From NCBI GenBank assembly GCA_050303415.1, contig JBNLBS010000016.1, positions 30,703-94,702 of the forward strand: DNA of 64,000 bases, given 5' to 3'. Positions within the stretch are counted from its first letter, which is position 1. Each line of letters opens with the position of its first letter. Below are positions 17,231-26,188 of the stretch, piece by piece. The position numbers and the translations under genes were made by a program. Under the pieces are notes generated by a model. That model searched no databases. It worked only from the letters and a program-made list of their open reading frames with translations, and had not been told where the DNA came from. The DNA is from JBNLBS01 sp050303415 (GTDB taxonomy: Bacteria > Pseudomonadota > Gammaproteobacteria > Methylococcales > Methylomonadaceae).

Positions 17231-19396
17231 TCAGTCTTTTAATAAAAACTTTACCTGAAACTCCGCCCCTGGCGATCTATTGCTCATATCAACAGTAGCA
17301 TGCATTGATTCCGCCAACTGCTTCACCAGAGCCAGACCGATGCCGGTACCCGGCTGGGTACGGGTCAGTTCATCTCCAGCACGATAAAATAAGCGGAATA
17401 TTTTTTTGCTATTTTCCTTATCAACACCGGGACCGTAATCACGCACATAAAAAACCACCTCCTGTCCTTTGTTGAGAATTCTGTAACCTATGTCTATGGT
17501 GTGTTGGTCTGACTGTTTAGAAAATTTGATCGCATTATCGACCAGATTGATCATAATTTGAAAAAAGGCATCCTGATCAATTTTCAAACTGGTATCAATC
17601 GGTTGACTTTCAGGCGTAATCAAATTTAATTGGTATTTAGCCGCATCAACCTGAGCGGCAACCTTGCCTTGCACCTGTCGCAACAAATTCCCCGCATTGA
17701 TTTCCACCAATTGCCCTATCTGTTTATGATTATCCAGCCTGGCCAATTGCAGGACATTATCTATCAAGCGCGAAAGGCGTTCACTTTCAAAATAAATATA
17801 ATCGTAATAGCCTTTTTTTTGAGTTTCATCGGCGACCCATTCGGTACGCAATAATTCCGAATACATACGAATTGACGTTAACGGCGTTTTTAACTCATGA
17901 CTGATAGAGGAAATAAAATTACGCTGTTGTCTATTGAGTTCAATCTGTCTTGCGCCCAATCGATAAAACAGGATGAATCCTGTAATAATAATCAATGCCA
18001 GCGCAAGACTGATCGAATCAAGCACATATCGACTGGAGCCTAACGATAATGAAGCCGTGTTAACGAATATTTCCATTTGTTGAAACGGAGTATAGAGTGC
18101 ACGTTGAAACAACAATATTTCCGACTGACTGTCGATAAGTTTGTTTTGCTGCAGCACATTACCCTGATTAACAACCAGTAGACTACTGAATATCCCAGTA
18201 TTTTCCGCATCAAGTACGGTCTGCATTATTTTTTTAAAAAACAAATCATTAACAATAAAACCCTGAATATATCTGGATTTACCGGACCAGGCATTACGGT
18301 AAAAACAAAAATTTCCGCTAGCCAACGAAATCAACTGTAAAGGACTGACTTCAGTCTCAAAACTGAGAATACGAACCGGCGTCTGTTGTTCTATTGCAGC
18401 CTGTAGCTTAGCCGGCGGCAGAACTTTGCTGCTGACTCTTCTACCCTCAGCCGCATCTTGTGAAAGTTCAGCTTCGGCTGTTATAGATGATTCAGCCGAA
18501 GGCGCTGTGCGTTGTCTACTAAAAATCCTGCCCACTAGGGATTGCTCCGGGATTTTTACCGTTTCTTTTCTGGTTTTTTGCCGATAAACCTCGTCAAATC
18601 TGCTTTTTGCAGAGGTATCAGAATCAGGTTGAATACGTTTTTTCCACTGCGTGGTTTCAATATTGAGTTGTTGCAGTTTTTCCTCAGTCAAACCGGGCTT
18701 TAGATCGACAGACTTGGTACTTGGCTTTTTTTCAGACAGTTGTTCAGACTTGAACTGATCTTTTTCCTGTGTTCTCGTTTCCTGATCCTGAAAATATTGA
18801 TTGAAATTTTTTTGGTCAATACCGTCCAGCTTTGATGATTTATCATTTACAGATTCATTTTTATTGCCTAAACCCTCATCCAGGTCAGATTCTTTTTCTT
18901 GCCAAGCCAGTATATTTTGCAGTTTTTGTTTTAATTTTTTTCTAGCCTGCAATTGAGCGGAACTCAGCCCGGTTTGAGATTCACTATCCAGTTCCGGCAA
19001 TGCCGGAATCTGAAAAGAGCCGTCCGGGTTTATTTGAAAATAGCCGATCAAGCCGGGAATATCAGTATTGGGGGATAAATCGGCCAATGGTGAAAAATTT
19101 ACCATGGTGGACTGCAATAAAGGATTTTCCAGTACATTAAAAAAACTGTACTCCGCTATAGGTCTAGCCTGTTCCGCATTCAGTTTATTCAATAACTGCT
19201 GTTCAATGCGCCGCACCAGGTTTTCAGCCTGATTACGTTGCCTGTACCAGGCTTCATTTTCCAGTTGGGAATAAACTTTATCCAATAAAAAATAGACCGG
19301 TACGGAAATGGCTATACCAAAAGCCAACAACCAGAACAACAGGTGTTTTTTCGCCTGATCAGGTGTCAGATAGCGGTGCCGATTAATTGTTTTCAT
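17231..19396 (-). CDS. Sensor histidine kinase with long charged sensor region
   Basis: From the ATG at 19396 the protein has about 721 residues; a GTG at 19420 would add eight. TM1 lies near residues 20-42 and TM2 near 465-485. The region between is long and, over about residues 150-340, rich in Lys, Gln, Ser and Glu, probably disordered. The kinase core has HisKA with SHELKTPLTS, then N-box NLVDNAIKF and G-boxes RDYGPG and GTGIGLAL. It overlaps the OmpR-type regulator gene by 14 bases. The divergent VWA-PspA operon suggests an envelope-stress signal. Confidence 0.88.
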   Translation of the reverse strand: MKTINRHRYLTPDQAKKHLLFWLLAFGIAISVPVYFLLDKVYSQLENEAWYRQRNQAENLVRRIEQQLLNKLNAEQARPIAEYSFFNVLENPLLQSTMVNFSPLADLSPNTDIPGLIGYFQINPDGSFQIPALPELDSESQTGLSSAQLQARKKLKQKLQNILAWQEKESDLDEGLGNKNESVNDKSSKLDGIDQKNFNQYFQDQETRTQEKDQFKSEQLSEKKPSTKSVDLKPGLTEEKLQQLNIETTQWKKRIQPDSDTSAKSRFDEVYRQKTRKETVKIPEQSLVGRIFSRQRTAPSAESSITAEAELSQDAAEGRRVSSKVLPPAKLQAAIEQQTPVRILSFETEVSPLQLISLASGNFCFYRNAWSGKSRYIQGFIVNDLFFKKIMQTVLDAENTGIFSSLLVVNQGNVLQQNKLIDSQSEILLFQRALYTPFQQMEIFVNTASLSLGSSRYVLDSISLALALIIITGFILFYRLGARQIELNRQQRNFISSISHELKTPLTSIRMYSELLRTEWVADETQKKGYYDYIYFESERLSRLIDNVLQLARLDNHKQIGQLVEINAGNLLRQVQGKVAAQVDAAKYQLNLITPESQPIDTSLKIDQDAFFQIMINLVDNAIKFSKQSDQHTIDIGYRILNKGQEVVFYVRDYGPGVDKENSKKIFRLFYRAGDELTRTQPGTGIGLALVKQLAESMHATVDMSNRSPGAEFQVKFLLKD

Positions 19397-20096
19397 GCCC
19401 AACCAGGCGATAACCTTCACCGCGAATTGTCAGCAAAAAACGAGGCTGTTTCGGATCTGTTTCTATTTTTCTGCGCAATTTTGCAATATGAATATCAACG
19501 GTACGGGTTTCAATACTTTCCGGCTGCCGGTAGCCCCATACTTTTTCCAATAGTTCTTCACGCGATACCGGACGTTCGGCATGCTGTTGAAGATAATGCA
19601 GTATGTCAATTTCCCGCCGGGTAAACTGATGAGGCTGTTCACTGTCAAGCTGTTGCAGGTTGGCCGTATCGATACGCATAGTACCGACGGTCAATTCCGA
19701 TACCTTGGCTACAGATTTCACTGTTCTTTTCAATACGCTTTCAACCCTTAAAACCAGTTCTCTGACCGAAAAAGGTTTACTGATATAATCATCGGCACCC
19801 AGCGTTAAACCGGTAATGATATCCTGTTCGGTCGATTTGGCAGTCAACATAATAATCGGTAACTGCGCATTCAATTCCCTGATCCGGTTACATAAACTGA
19901 AACCATCGATATAAGGCAGCATGACATCCAGCAAGATCAGATCATGATCACCGGTCAATGCCTTATCCAAACCTTGTTTGCCGTCTATTGCCGAATCAAC
20001 CTGATAACCATGATATACAAAGACATCAATCAGGCCCTGTAAAATAGCCGGTTCATCCTCAATAATCAAGATACTGGTTTTTTGCTGCATAGTCAT
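19383..20096 (-). CDS. OmpR/PhoB-family response regulator
   Basis: This 237-residue protein has a receiver domain with phospho-acceptor D57 (LLDVMLP) and conserved T and K (MLTAK, SKPF). A winged-helix effector domain follows, containing TRREIDILHYL and the VDIHIAKLRRKI recognition region, and closing with TIRGEGYRL. It is the partner of the kinase encoded just downstream. TGTAAAAA repeats in the divergent gap before 20258 have the 11-base spacing expected for this class and may be its operator. Confidence 0.93.
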   Translation of the reverse strand: MTMQQKTSILIIEDEPAILQGLIDVFVYHGYQVDSAIDGKQGLDKALTGDHDLILLDVMLPYIDGFSLCNRIRELNAQLPIIMLTAKSTEQDIITGLTLGADDYISKPFSVRELVLRVESVLKRTVKSVAKVSELTVGTMRIDTANLQQLDSEQPHQFTRREIDILHYLQQHAERPVSREELLEKVWGYRQPESIETRTVDIHIAKLRRKIETDPKQPRFLLTIRGEGYRLVGHENN

Positions 20097-20147
20097 AAAA
20101 AATATCCAAACAATGTTGACTATAGTCTACTGCTGACTCGTCTTGCA

Positions 20148-20186
20148 TTGTAAAAATCATGTAAAAAACAACTTACTTTTTTTACA
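20148..20186. promoter_or_regulatory. Candidate OmpR-type operator: TGTAAAAA direct repeats
   Basis: TGTAAAAA occurs at 20149-20156 and again at 20160-20167, an 11-base period as in OmpR/PhoB tandem boxes. An inverted copy, TTTTTACAA, ends at 20186. The site lies between the regulator gene (start 20096, minus) and the VWA gene (start 20258, plus), so one bound regulator could control both directions. Confidence 0.5.
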
Positions 20187-20257
20187 ATTTAGCCGCTACA
20201 ACTTTCTGGTTTGAAATCATAAGCTGTCCTCGAGTTTAATCAATTCAGGAGAATACG

Positions 20258-21700
20258 ATGGCTTTATTATTTCGATCATTTATCAGCAACCTCAATTCAA
20301 ACCGTTTGGGATTGTCAGTTTTTAGCCTATTAACGCTGGCTACAGTCATCATTCTGATGACATCCAATAACATAGGTGCGCCCCCTCAACAGAATAATCA
20401 GGTCACAGTTCACACCAAATTGTCACAAAGTAAAATTGTCAGCAATGATCCAAATACCGTTTATCTGGAGGTCAATATTGCTCCACCCGTCATCAATTCG
20501 GATCAACACAGTTCACCGCCCAGTGACATTATAGTCGTATTGGACAGTAGCGGTTCAATGGCCGGAGCCAACAAGTTGACTTATGCCAAAGCGGCAGTGC
20601 GTGAGTTATTGGCTGGCATGAACCAGCAAGATCGCTTTGCGCTTATTACATTCGCCAACCAGGCCACAGTGCATGCCCAACTTACTGCTGTCGATGCCGA
20701 TCGTCGTGAACGACTGAACACTACGGTCAACAGCATTCAAGCCGGGGGCGGGACTAATATGGGTGAAGGTTTAAGCGCAGCGGTTAAATTGCTTAACAAT
20801 AAAGTCATAGGCCGCGCCAGAAAAATCATCATGTTATCGGACGGACATGCCAATCAGGGTATCACCAGCTTATCCGGCTTAAACCAAATCGTTCATCAAG
20901 CAACACAACAGGAAGCCGTATTATCAACGATCGGCTTGGGTCTTGATTTTAACGAAACCTTAATGAGTTCTCTGGCTGATTTTGGTATGGGCAATTATGA
21001 TTATTTAGAAAATCTAGCCGGCTTAGGACAAATTTTTTCCCGCAGCCTGAATGCAACTCGGCATATTTTTGCATCCAACAGCAATTTAATACTTAACCTC
21101 AATCAAGGTGTTCAACTCATCGATGCCGCCGGTTACCCTTTTACCAATAACAAAGGCAACATCCACATTAAAACCGGTCAGTTATTAAACAATGATCAGA
21201 AAAATTTTGTTTTAACCCTCAATGTAAAATCTAAAAACACTGGCGTTTTACCGCTTGGTGAAATGAACTTGCATTATCAGGTTAAGGGGGAAAGCCTGCA
21301 ACAGCCTGTTTCTACAGAGCAACTGACACTTTCTGTCGTCGAACAGGACAGAAAGCAGGAAGCGCTCGCTTCAATTGATCAGGCAATCTACAAAAAAAGC
21401 TGGCTGAAAAACAATCTAGGTCGAATGCAGAAAAAACTCAGCTATTGGTTACGCGAGGGTAATAAGGCCAAGGCGGATCAGGTTCTCAATGAATACCGTA
21501 AAGACCTTGATAAAGCTGAAGAACAAGCCGCCGTACCGTTACAAACGGATGAGCTGGACCGGAAATTGTCTGAAATGGAAAGCAGTGTAGCCGAAGTGTT
21601 TGACGGCAGTCGGCAAGAACAGGAAATAAAACGTAAACGCACCGCTAAAAGCCTGTTTTCCGGCAGCATTAAACAACAGCGTATTATCAAAAAACAATAA
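20258..21700 (+). CDS. Membrane-anchored von Willebrand factor A domain protein
   Basis: This is a 480-residue protein with one N-terminal membrane segment (about residues 18-36) and a VWA domain near residues 90-270. It has an intact MIDAS: DSSGSMAG, the Thr in GGGTNMGEG, and the Asp in MLSDGHAN. A beta-rich part and a charged, coiled C-terminus with a KRKR run follow. VWA domains bind proteins through a metal ion. Ribosome site CAGGAG lies 8 bases upstream. It heads an operon with PspA and a small membrane protein and faces an OmpR-type system, so it is probably an envelope-stress component. The ligand is unknown. Confidence 0.85.
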   Translation: MALLFRSFISNLNSNRLGLSVFSLLTLATVIILMTSNNIGAPPQQNNQVTVHTKLSQSKIVSNDPNTVYLEVNIAPPVINSDQHSSPPSDIIVVLDSSGSMAGANKLTYAKAAVRELLAGMNQQDRFALITFANQATVHAQLTAVDADRRERLNTTVNSIQAGGGTNMGEGLSAAVKLLNNKVIGRARKIIMLSDGHANQGITSLSGLNQIVHQATQQEAVLSTIGLGLDFNETLMSSLADFGMGNYDYLENLAGLGQIFSRSLNATRHIFASNSNLILNLNQGVQLIDAAGYPFTNNKGNIHIKTGQLLNNDQKNFVLTLNVKSKNTGVLPLGEMNLHYQVKGESLQQPVSTEQLTLSVVEQDRKQEALASIDQAIYKKSWLKNNLGRMQKKLSYWLREGNKAKADQVLNEYRKDLDKAEEQAAVPLQTDELDRKLSEMESSVAEVFDGSRQEQEIKRKRTAKSLFSGSIKQQRIIKKQ

Positions 21701-21723
21701 CACCGTAAAACATATCTATCGCC

Positions 21724-21749
21724 CGCCCGCCAATTATTTGAAGCGGGCG
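21724..21749 (+). other. GC-rich hairpin between VWA and pspA genes
   Basis: CGCCCGC (21724-21730) and GCGGGCG (21743-21749) are perfect complements around a 12-base AT-rich loop. No T-tract follows, so it is more likely an mRNA processing or stability element, or an attenuator that sets the VWA:PspA ratio, than a terminator. Confidence 0.45.
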
Positions 21750-21776
21750 ATTAATACAAAAATCAGGAATAGAACC

Positions 21777-22331
21777 ATGTCAATATTAACTAGAATTACA
21801 AGTTTGTTTAAAGCCGATATACACGGCATTCTAGATAACCTGGAACAACCGGAAATCGTTCTTAAACAGGCAATAAGAGATATGCAGGATGAAATTGATA
21901 AAGCAACTGCAACTATCGGTATTCTGAGTCAACAACGGGATCGAATGCTGCAAAAAAAACAGACTCTATCCGGGCATGTTCAAGAGCTACAATATCAATT
22001 ACAGTTTTGCTTTAATGAGGATAACGAAACCCTGGCCAAATCGGTAATCAGAAAGAAACTGCAAGCTGAAATCACCCTAAATCAAATATCAGGGCAGTTA
22101 AGAAATATCAACGAAGAAATAAATCAATTTACCAATGAAACCAAGGAACGGCAGCAAAAGCTTGAAACCATACGTGACAAGTTGACGCTGTTTAGCGAAC
22201 AAGCTGAATTCAAGGAAAACAGTACAGTATCTGAAACAGTCTCATCGGTTACAGTGGATGATGTCGAACTCGCCTTTCTTCATGAAAAAAAACGCTTTAT
22301 GCAAGCGCCTGACAATGGTGAACAACTATGA
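21777..22331 (+). CDS. pspA: PspA/IM30 family envelope-stress protein
   Basis: From the ATG at 21777 the protein has 184 residues, shorter than E. coli PspA (222). The N-terminus, with the amphipathic start SILTRITSLFKADIHGILD and a following PEIVLKQAIRDM block, is the family signature; the rest is one long coiled coil. ESCRT-III-like PspA oligomers coat and stabilise damaged inner membrane. The in-frame TTG start at 21738 runs through the GC hairpin and lacks the family N-terminus, so it is rejected. The gene overlaps the next by 4 bases (ATGA). No PspF or sigma-54 site is seen; control by the OmpR-type pair is likelier. Confidence 0.88.
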   Translation: MSILTRITSLFKADIHGILDNLEQPEIVLKQAIRDMQDEIDKATATIGILSQQRDRMLQKKQTLSGHVQELQYQLQFCFNEDNETLAKSVIRKKLQAEITLNQISGQLRNINEEINQFTNETKERQQKLETIRDKLTLFSEQAEFKENSTVSETVSSVTVDDVELAFLHEKKRFMQAPDNGEQL

Positions 22332-22879
22332 AACCAGCATCATTACTCCAACATATTACTATCGCCTTGGGTTTAAGTTGTCTGGCTGCAATCAGTGGTT
22401 ATCTGTCCAGCCAGTTTATTGAGTCAACGCTGAATGTCAGATTGAATATATCCTTTATCGTACTCTTATATCTGGGTTATTTACTCCGGCAAAATCACCT
22501 GACCGCAGGCAGACTCACGTTAATGGCCTTGAACACAGGATTAATATTAATCTGCCTGCTTACGGAAGTACGCTTAAGCACTTTGGTATGGATATATCCG
22601 GTCATGATATGGGTAACCCGCTCCTTATTACGTTACCAAGGTGTACTTTCCATTCTGGCCGATTTAATACTATGCCTGTTTAGTACCGGCACTGCTTTAT
22701 GGCTAATCGGTAACGGCTACGGGCTTATGTCGGCATTATGGTGCTTCCTGCTTTTACAGGCTTTGCATATCCTGATTCCCGGAAAAAAATCTGAACAACT
22801 TAGTTCAGGCAGCGATATATTCAACACCGCTGCTAAGTCGGCAGAAAGAGCACTACAGCAGCTGGCAAGAAATATCTAA
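22328..22879 (+). CDS. Small polytopic membrane protein of the pspA operon
   Basis: This 183-residue protein has about five hydrophobic segments (near residues 8-28, 38-53, 62-80, 85-100 and 110-150) and a short polar C-tail. I do not recognise the family. It starts in the stop of pspA (ATGA) and has no independent promoter in view, so it is co-translated with PspA. It could be the membrane receptor for PspA, a role that PspB/C play elsewhere; this is inference from position only. Confidence 0.65.
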   Translation: MKPASLLQHITIALGLSCLAAISGYLSSQFIESTLNVRLNISFIVLLYLGYLLRQNHLTAGRLTLMALNTGLILICLLTEVRLSTLVWIYPVMIWVTRSLLRYQGVLSILADLILCLFSTGTALWLIGNGYGLMSALWCFLLLQALHILIPGKKSEQLSSGSDIFNTAAKSAERALQQLARNI

Positions 22880-22994
22880 AACCAAAAAAAGTGAAAAAAC
22901 AAGACAGTGTGGCTTATACTTTATAAAACTTTTTACCTTGTGCGAAGGGTAAATCTATTGGAAACTTTCTGCCCCTCTACTTAAAAAAATTACA

Positions 22995-23897
22995 ATGTCT
23001 AACCCCAGCTCAATCACTGCCATTTTTTATGCTTTTTCCGCAAATTTAGGCATTGCCGTCGCCAAAACCATTGCAGCCGTTTGGACCGGATCCGGCTCTC
23101 TGCTGGCAGAAGCGGTGCATTCATTTGCTGATTGCGGTAACCAGGTTTTGTTATTTATCGGTATGAAACGTTCGGAAAAAAAACCTACCACCCAACATCC
23201 AATGGGCTTTGGCAGAGAACCTTATATCTGGTCGATGATGGTGGCTTTTACGTTGTTTTCAGTCGGCGGTGTTTTTTCCGTACATGAAGGCTGGCAACGC
23301 TATTCCATTCCGCATGAACTGGAAAATACCGGCATTGCTTTATTCATATTACTGATTGCATCCGGATTGGAATATTTTTCCTTACGAGGCGCTCTGAAAG
23401 CCATGCAGCAGGAAAAAGGTGACAGCTCGCTATGGCAATGGTTTCGGGAAACGCATTCCAGCGAACTAATGGTGGTGATTGCCGAAGATTTCGCCGCCCT
23501 TATCGGGCTGGTTATCGCATTTATTATGTTAAGCCTGGCAGTGCTGACCGGCAATTCCGCTTATGATGCCGTAGGGACTATGTTTATAGGCATACTGTTA
23601 ATCAGCGTTGCAATATTGGTCGGTAAAGAAGTACATTCTTTACTCCTTGGCGAGACAGCCGTAGATATCAGAAATGAAATCCAACTCTATTTGGAAAACC
23701 AGTCCAGCGTGTTACAAGTGCTTAATCTCTGGGCGATCAATCACGGTAACAATGTCATGGTTGCAATAAAAGCCGAACTGAAACCCGATCTCTCGGTTGC
23801 GGACGCTGTTCGACAAATCAATACCATGGAACAACAGATTAAACAGAGCCATAGCCGGGTTCGATGGGTGTTTTTTGAAATTGATAATACTGAATAA
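22995..23897 (+). CDS. Cation diffusion facilitator (CDF) transporter
   Basis: This is a 300-residue CDF antiporter with six membrane segments. The TM2 metal motif reads HSFADCGNQ, where H and D stand in the usual HxxxD-like position; a second acidic pair is in AEDFAALIG (TM5). A cytosolic C-terminal domain of about 90 residues follows. It would export a divalent metal such as zinc or manganese, or iron, in exchange for protons. The metal cannot be told by eye. It stands alone between the psp operon and the cytochrome gene. Confidence 0.88.
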   Translation: MSNPSSITAIFYAFSANLGIAVAKTIAAVWTGSGSLLAEAVHSFADCGNQVLLFIGMKRSEKKPTTQHPMGFGREPYIWSMMVAFTLFSVGGVFSVHEGWQRYSIPHELENTGIALFILLIASGLEYFSLRGALKAMQQEKGDSSLWQWFRETHSSELMVVIAEDFAALIGLVIAFIMLSLAVLTGNSAYDAVGTMFIGILLISVAILVGKEVHSLLLGETAVDIRNEIQLYLENQSSVLQVLNLWAINHGNNVMVAIKAELKPDLSVADAVRQINTMEQQIKQSHSRVRWVFFEIDNTE

Positions 23898-23951
23898 TTT
23901 CAGTTTTATCATGTCATACCTGTATAAATTCAAGAAAGCAGCAGGTGAAAC

Positions 23952-25214
23952 ATGAAATATTTATTAATATTAGCCTTGGTCTTTTTTTTATTTTTATTTA
24001 TCAATCCCTACGAGCCAGAGACAGCATCAAGCTATGATGTTTACCAGTATGTTAAAGAGTGTAAGGCTGAACTTGGCATAAAAACTAGACTTCCCCCATT
24101 GTCGTGCCTGGATGGCAGACAAGTCCCAATATATGTCGATAAACAGGAAATTCTAGATAAAAACTGGCAATCACTGGCTGAAGGAAAAAAATGTGACAAC
24201 CCCCACTGGCTGGGTGGTGATATGGGCTGCTGGACCTATTCGCATTTACAGGTATTAAATCTAGATTCAGAAAACATCCTGGTTCTAAATTGCCGGCAAA
24301 AAGGGAATCAAGTCAATAAAAATTGGTTCCGAAAAACTAAAGCCAATCTCGGAATGAATCAACAACAAAGAAAAGAGCTCTATGAAGCCGCTTCGGGCAA
24401 TGAAAAAAAAGAGCTTTACTACCTGTACAACACGTTTAACGACATAGGACTAATTCTTCGCAATACAAAAAACGGAAAAAGCTGTTATCTCACGCAATAT
24501 GGCGATGCCGTATCCGGTTTTTTACCGCCCCTGGATCGGGCGCTTCCCCCAAAAGATAATTATTTTGACGAATTCAGTCCAGAGCAAGCAAAACCACCGA
24601 AGGATTTTCCGCTCGCACTGTGGTATCGGGATGCAAATAAGGCCTTTAAATCTCCTGCTTTTACCGCTCAAGCCGGCTGTATAGATTGTCATAATGCCCA
24701 TGGATTTAAATATAGCCCTTACCTCAATTCAACACACGGACTCCCCTCCATTTATGACATGACCAAGTTACCGATGTTACTGGTCGGCAAACCTGCTCAA
24801 AACCACTTCCGGAAAGCCGATATTCTACAGGTGACCACAGACCCTATTGACGGTGAAAAGCAGCTATGCACCCGTTGTCACAAGATGACTACGTCCGGTA
24901 CTTGTGGGGCAAGTATTGATTATGCTACCGGGCACCCGAGTGCAGTTTTGCATGCATGGCTGACAACCGGATCAACTTTTAGCTGGATGCCGCCGATCGA
25001 TATGAATCCGGCCGTGATAAAAAAACATATCGCGGTGATGAAATGCTGCTGTAACAATCCTTCCGCCAAAGGCTGCAAAAAACGCAACTTCGGCCCGACA
25101 CTGTCCGATTTACCGAAGGGCTTTGATCAGGGTAAAGGCTGGATAAGCGGTCAAGAATCGGGTTTGTGCCAAGCCACAATGGACTCGTTACAGTGGAATG
25201 CAGACTCAAGATAA
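23952..25214 (+). CDS. Diheme c-type cytochrome-like protein, unknown family
   Basis: This 420-residue protein has an N-terminal signal or anchor (LLILALVFFLFLFI) and two CxxCH heme sites, CIDCH near residue 241 and CTRCH near residue 305. A Cys-rich stretch with CCC and GCKK lies near residue 360. The first 200 residues carry further Cys and Trp but no named domain that I recognise. It should be periplasmic, either soluble or anchored, and transfer electrons. No partner oxidoreductase is beside it. A hairpin at 25278 may end its transcript. Confidence 0.75.
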   Translation: MKYLLILALVFFLFLFINPYEPETASSYDVYQYVKECKAELGIKTRLPPLSCLDGRQVPIYVDKQEILDKNWQSLAEGKKCDNPHWLGGDMGCWTYSHLQVLNLDSENILVLNCRQKGNQVNKNWFRKTKANLGMNQQQRKELYEAASGNEKKELYYLYNTFNDIGLILRNTKNGKSCYLTQYGDAVSGFLPPLDRALPPKDNYFDEFSPEQAKPPKDFPLALWYRDANKAFKSPAFTAQAGCIDCHNAHGFKYSPYLNSTHGLPSIYDMTKLPMLLVGKPAQNHFRKADILQVTTDPIDGEKQLCTRCHKMTTSGTCGASIDYATGHPSAVLHAWLTTGSTFSWMPPIDMNPAVIKKHIAVMKCCCNNPSAKGCKKRNFGPTLSDLPKGFDQGKGWISGQESGLCQATMDSLQWNADSR

Positions 25215-25277
25215 CAATTAGGAAGGCAAGCCAAAGCCTTATTGCATCAGGCTTGCGAAACGCTGAATGTTGATAAC

Positions 25278-25295
25278 GGCCAGAGTTCCCTGGCC
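25278..25295 (+). terminator. Possible terminator after cytochrome gene
   Basis: GGCCAG (25278-25283) and CTGGCC (25290-25295) form a 6-bp stem with a 6-base loop, followed by TTATTCATT. The T-tract is weak. It lies exactly between the convergent cytochrome and galU genes. Confidence 0.45.
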
Positions 25296-26153
25296 TTATT
25301 CATTATCATTTTCGTAAAAATTTACGTAGTAGTAGTTCGTTGCTTCGACGAAACCTTCCACGCTGCCGCAATCAAATCGACGGCCTTTGAACTTAACCGC
25401 CAGGACCTGACGGTCTTGTGCAAGCGCCCTCAAAGCATCTGTAATTTGCAGCTCGCCATTTCTGCCCGGCGGCGTGTTGCGAAGATAGGTAAATATTTCA
25501 GGCGTTAAAATATATCGCCCTATCACTCCAAGGTTTGTCGGCGCATCTTCGGGTTTGGGTTTTTCCACCATATCGGTAATTTGATAGACTCCCTCTGCAA
25601 TTTCGTCACCGGAAATGACCCCGTAACTTTCGGTATCTTCGATAGGTACTTCTTCAATGGCAATAATGCTGCATTGATAGCGTTGATATAAATTAACCAA
25701 CTGGCCCAAGACTCGTGGCTCACTTTCATCCTCGGGCGCAATACATAAATCATCCGCGAGAATCACAGCGAACGGCTCATCCCCTATCATCGGTTCCCCG
25801 GTTAAAATCGCGTGACCCAAGCCTAACATTTCACGTTGCCGCATAAAGATAAAATCGCAATTGTCCATTACATTGCGTATGTCTTTGAGATATTTTTCTT
25901 TTGATGTGCCTTGTATTTGATGTTCAAGTTCATAGTTATTATCGAAATGATCGGCAATGGCGCGTTTACCCCGCCCGGAGATAAAGCCGACCTGATTAAT
26001 ACCTGCCTCCAGGGCTTCTTCCACACCATATTGAATTAAAGGCTTATTTACGATAGGCAGCATTTCTTTAGGCATTGCCTTTGTGGCAGGTAAAAAACGC
26101 GTACCGTAGCCAGCTGCCGGAAATAGACATTTACGAATCTGCTTTTTATTCAT
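25296..26153 (-). CDS. galU: UTP-glucose-1-phosphate uridylyltransferase
   Basis: This 285-residue protein has the nucleotidyltransferase start FPAAGYGTRFLPATK, the GalU block MPKEMLPIVNKPLIQYG, and the LADDL metal motif near residue 133. It makes UDP-glucose from glucose-1-phosphate and UTP in the cytosol. It is the last gene of the glucosylglycerate operon, 35 bases after the phosphorylase. That position makes sense, because the phosphorylase releases glucose-1-phosphate and GpgS needs a nucleotide-glucose donor. Confidence 0.95.
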   Translation of the reverse strand: MNKKQIRKCLFPAAGYGTRFLPATKAMPKEMLPIVNKPLIQYGVEEALEAGINQVGFISGRGKRAIADHFDNNYELEHQIQGTSKEKYLKDIRNVMDNCDFIFMRQREMLGLGHAILTGEPMIGDEPFAVILADDLCIAPEDESEPRVLGQLVNLYQRYQCSIIAIEEVPIEDTESYGVISGDEIAEGVYQITDMVEKPKPEDAPTNLGVIGRYILTPEIFTYLRNTPPGRNGELQITDALRALAQDRQVLAVKFKGRRFDCGSVEGFVEATNYYYVNFYENDNE

Positions 26154-26188
26154 GAAATATATCCTTTATAAATTAACGGGTTAAATTA

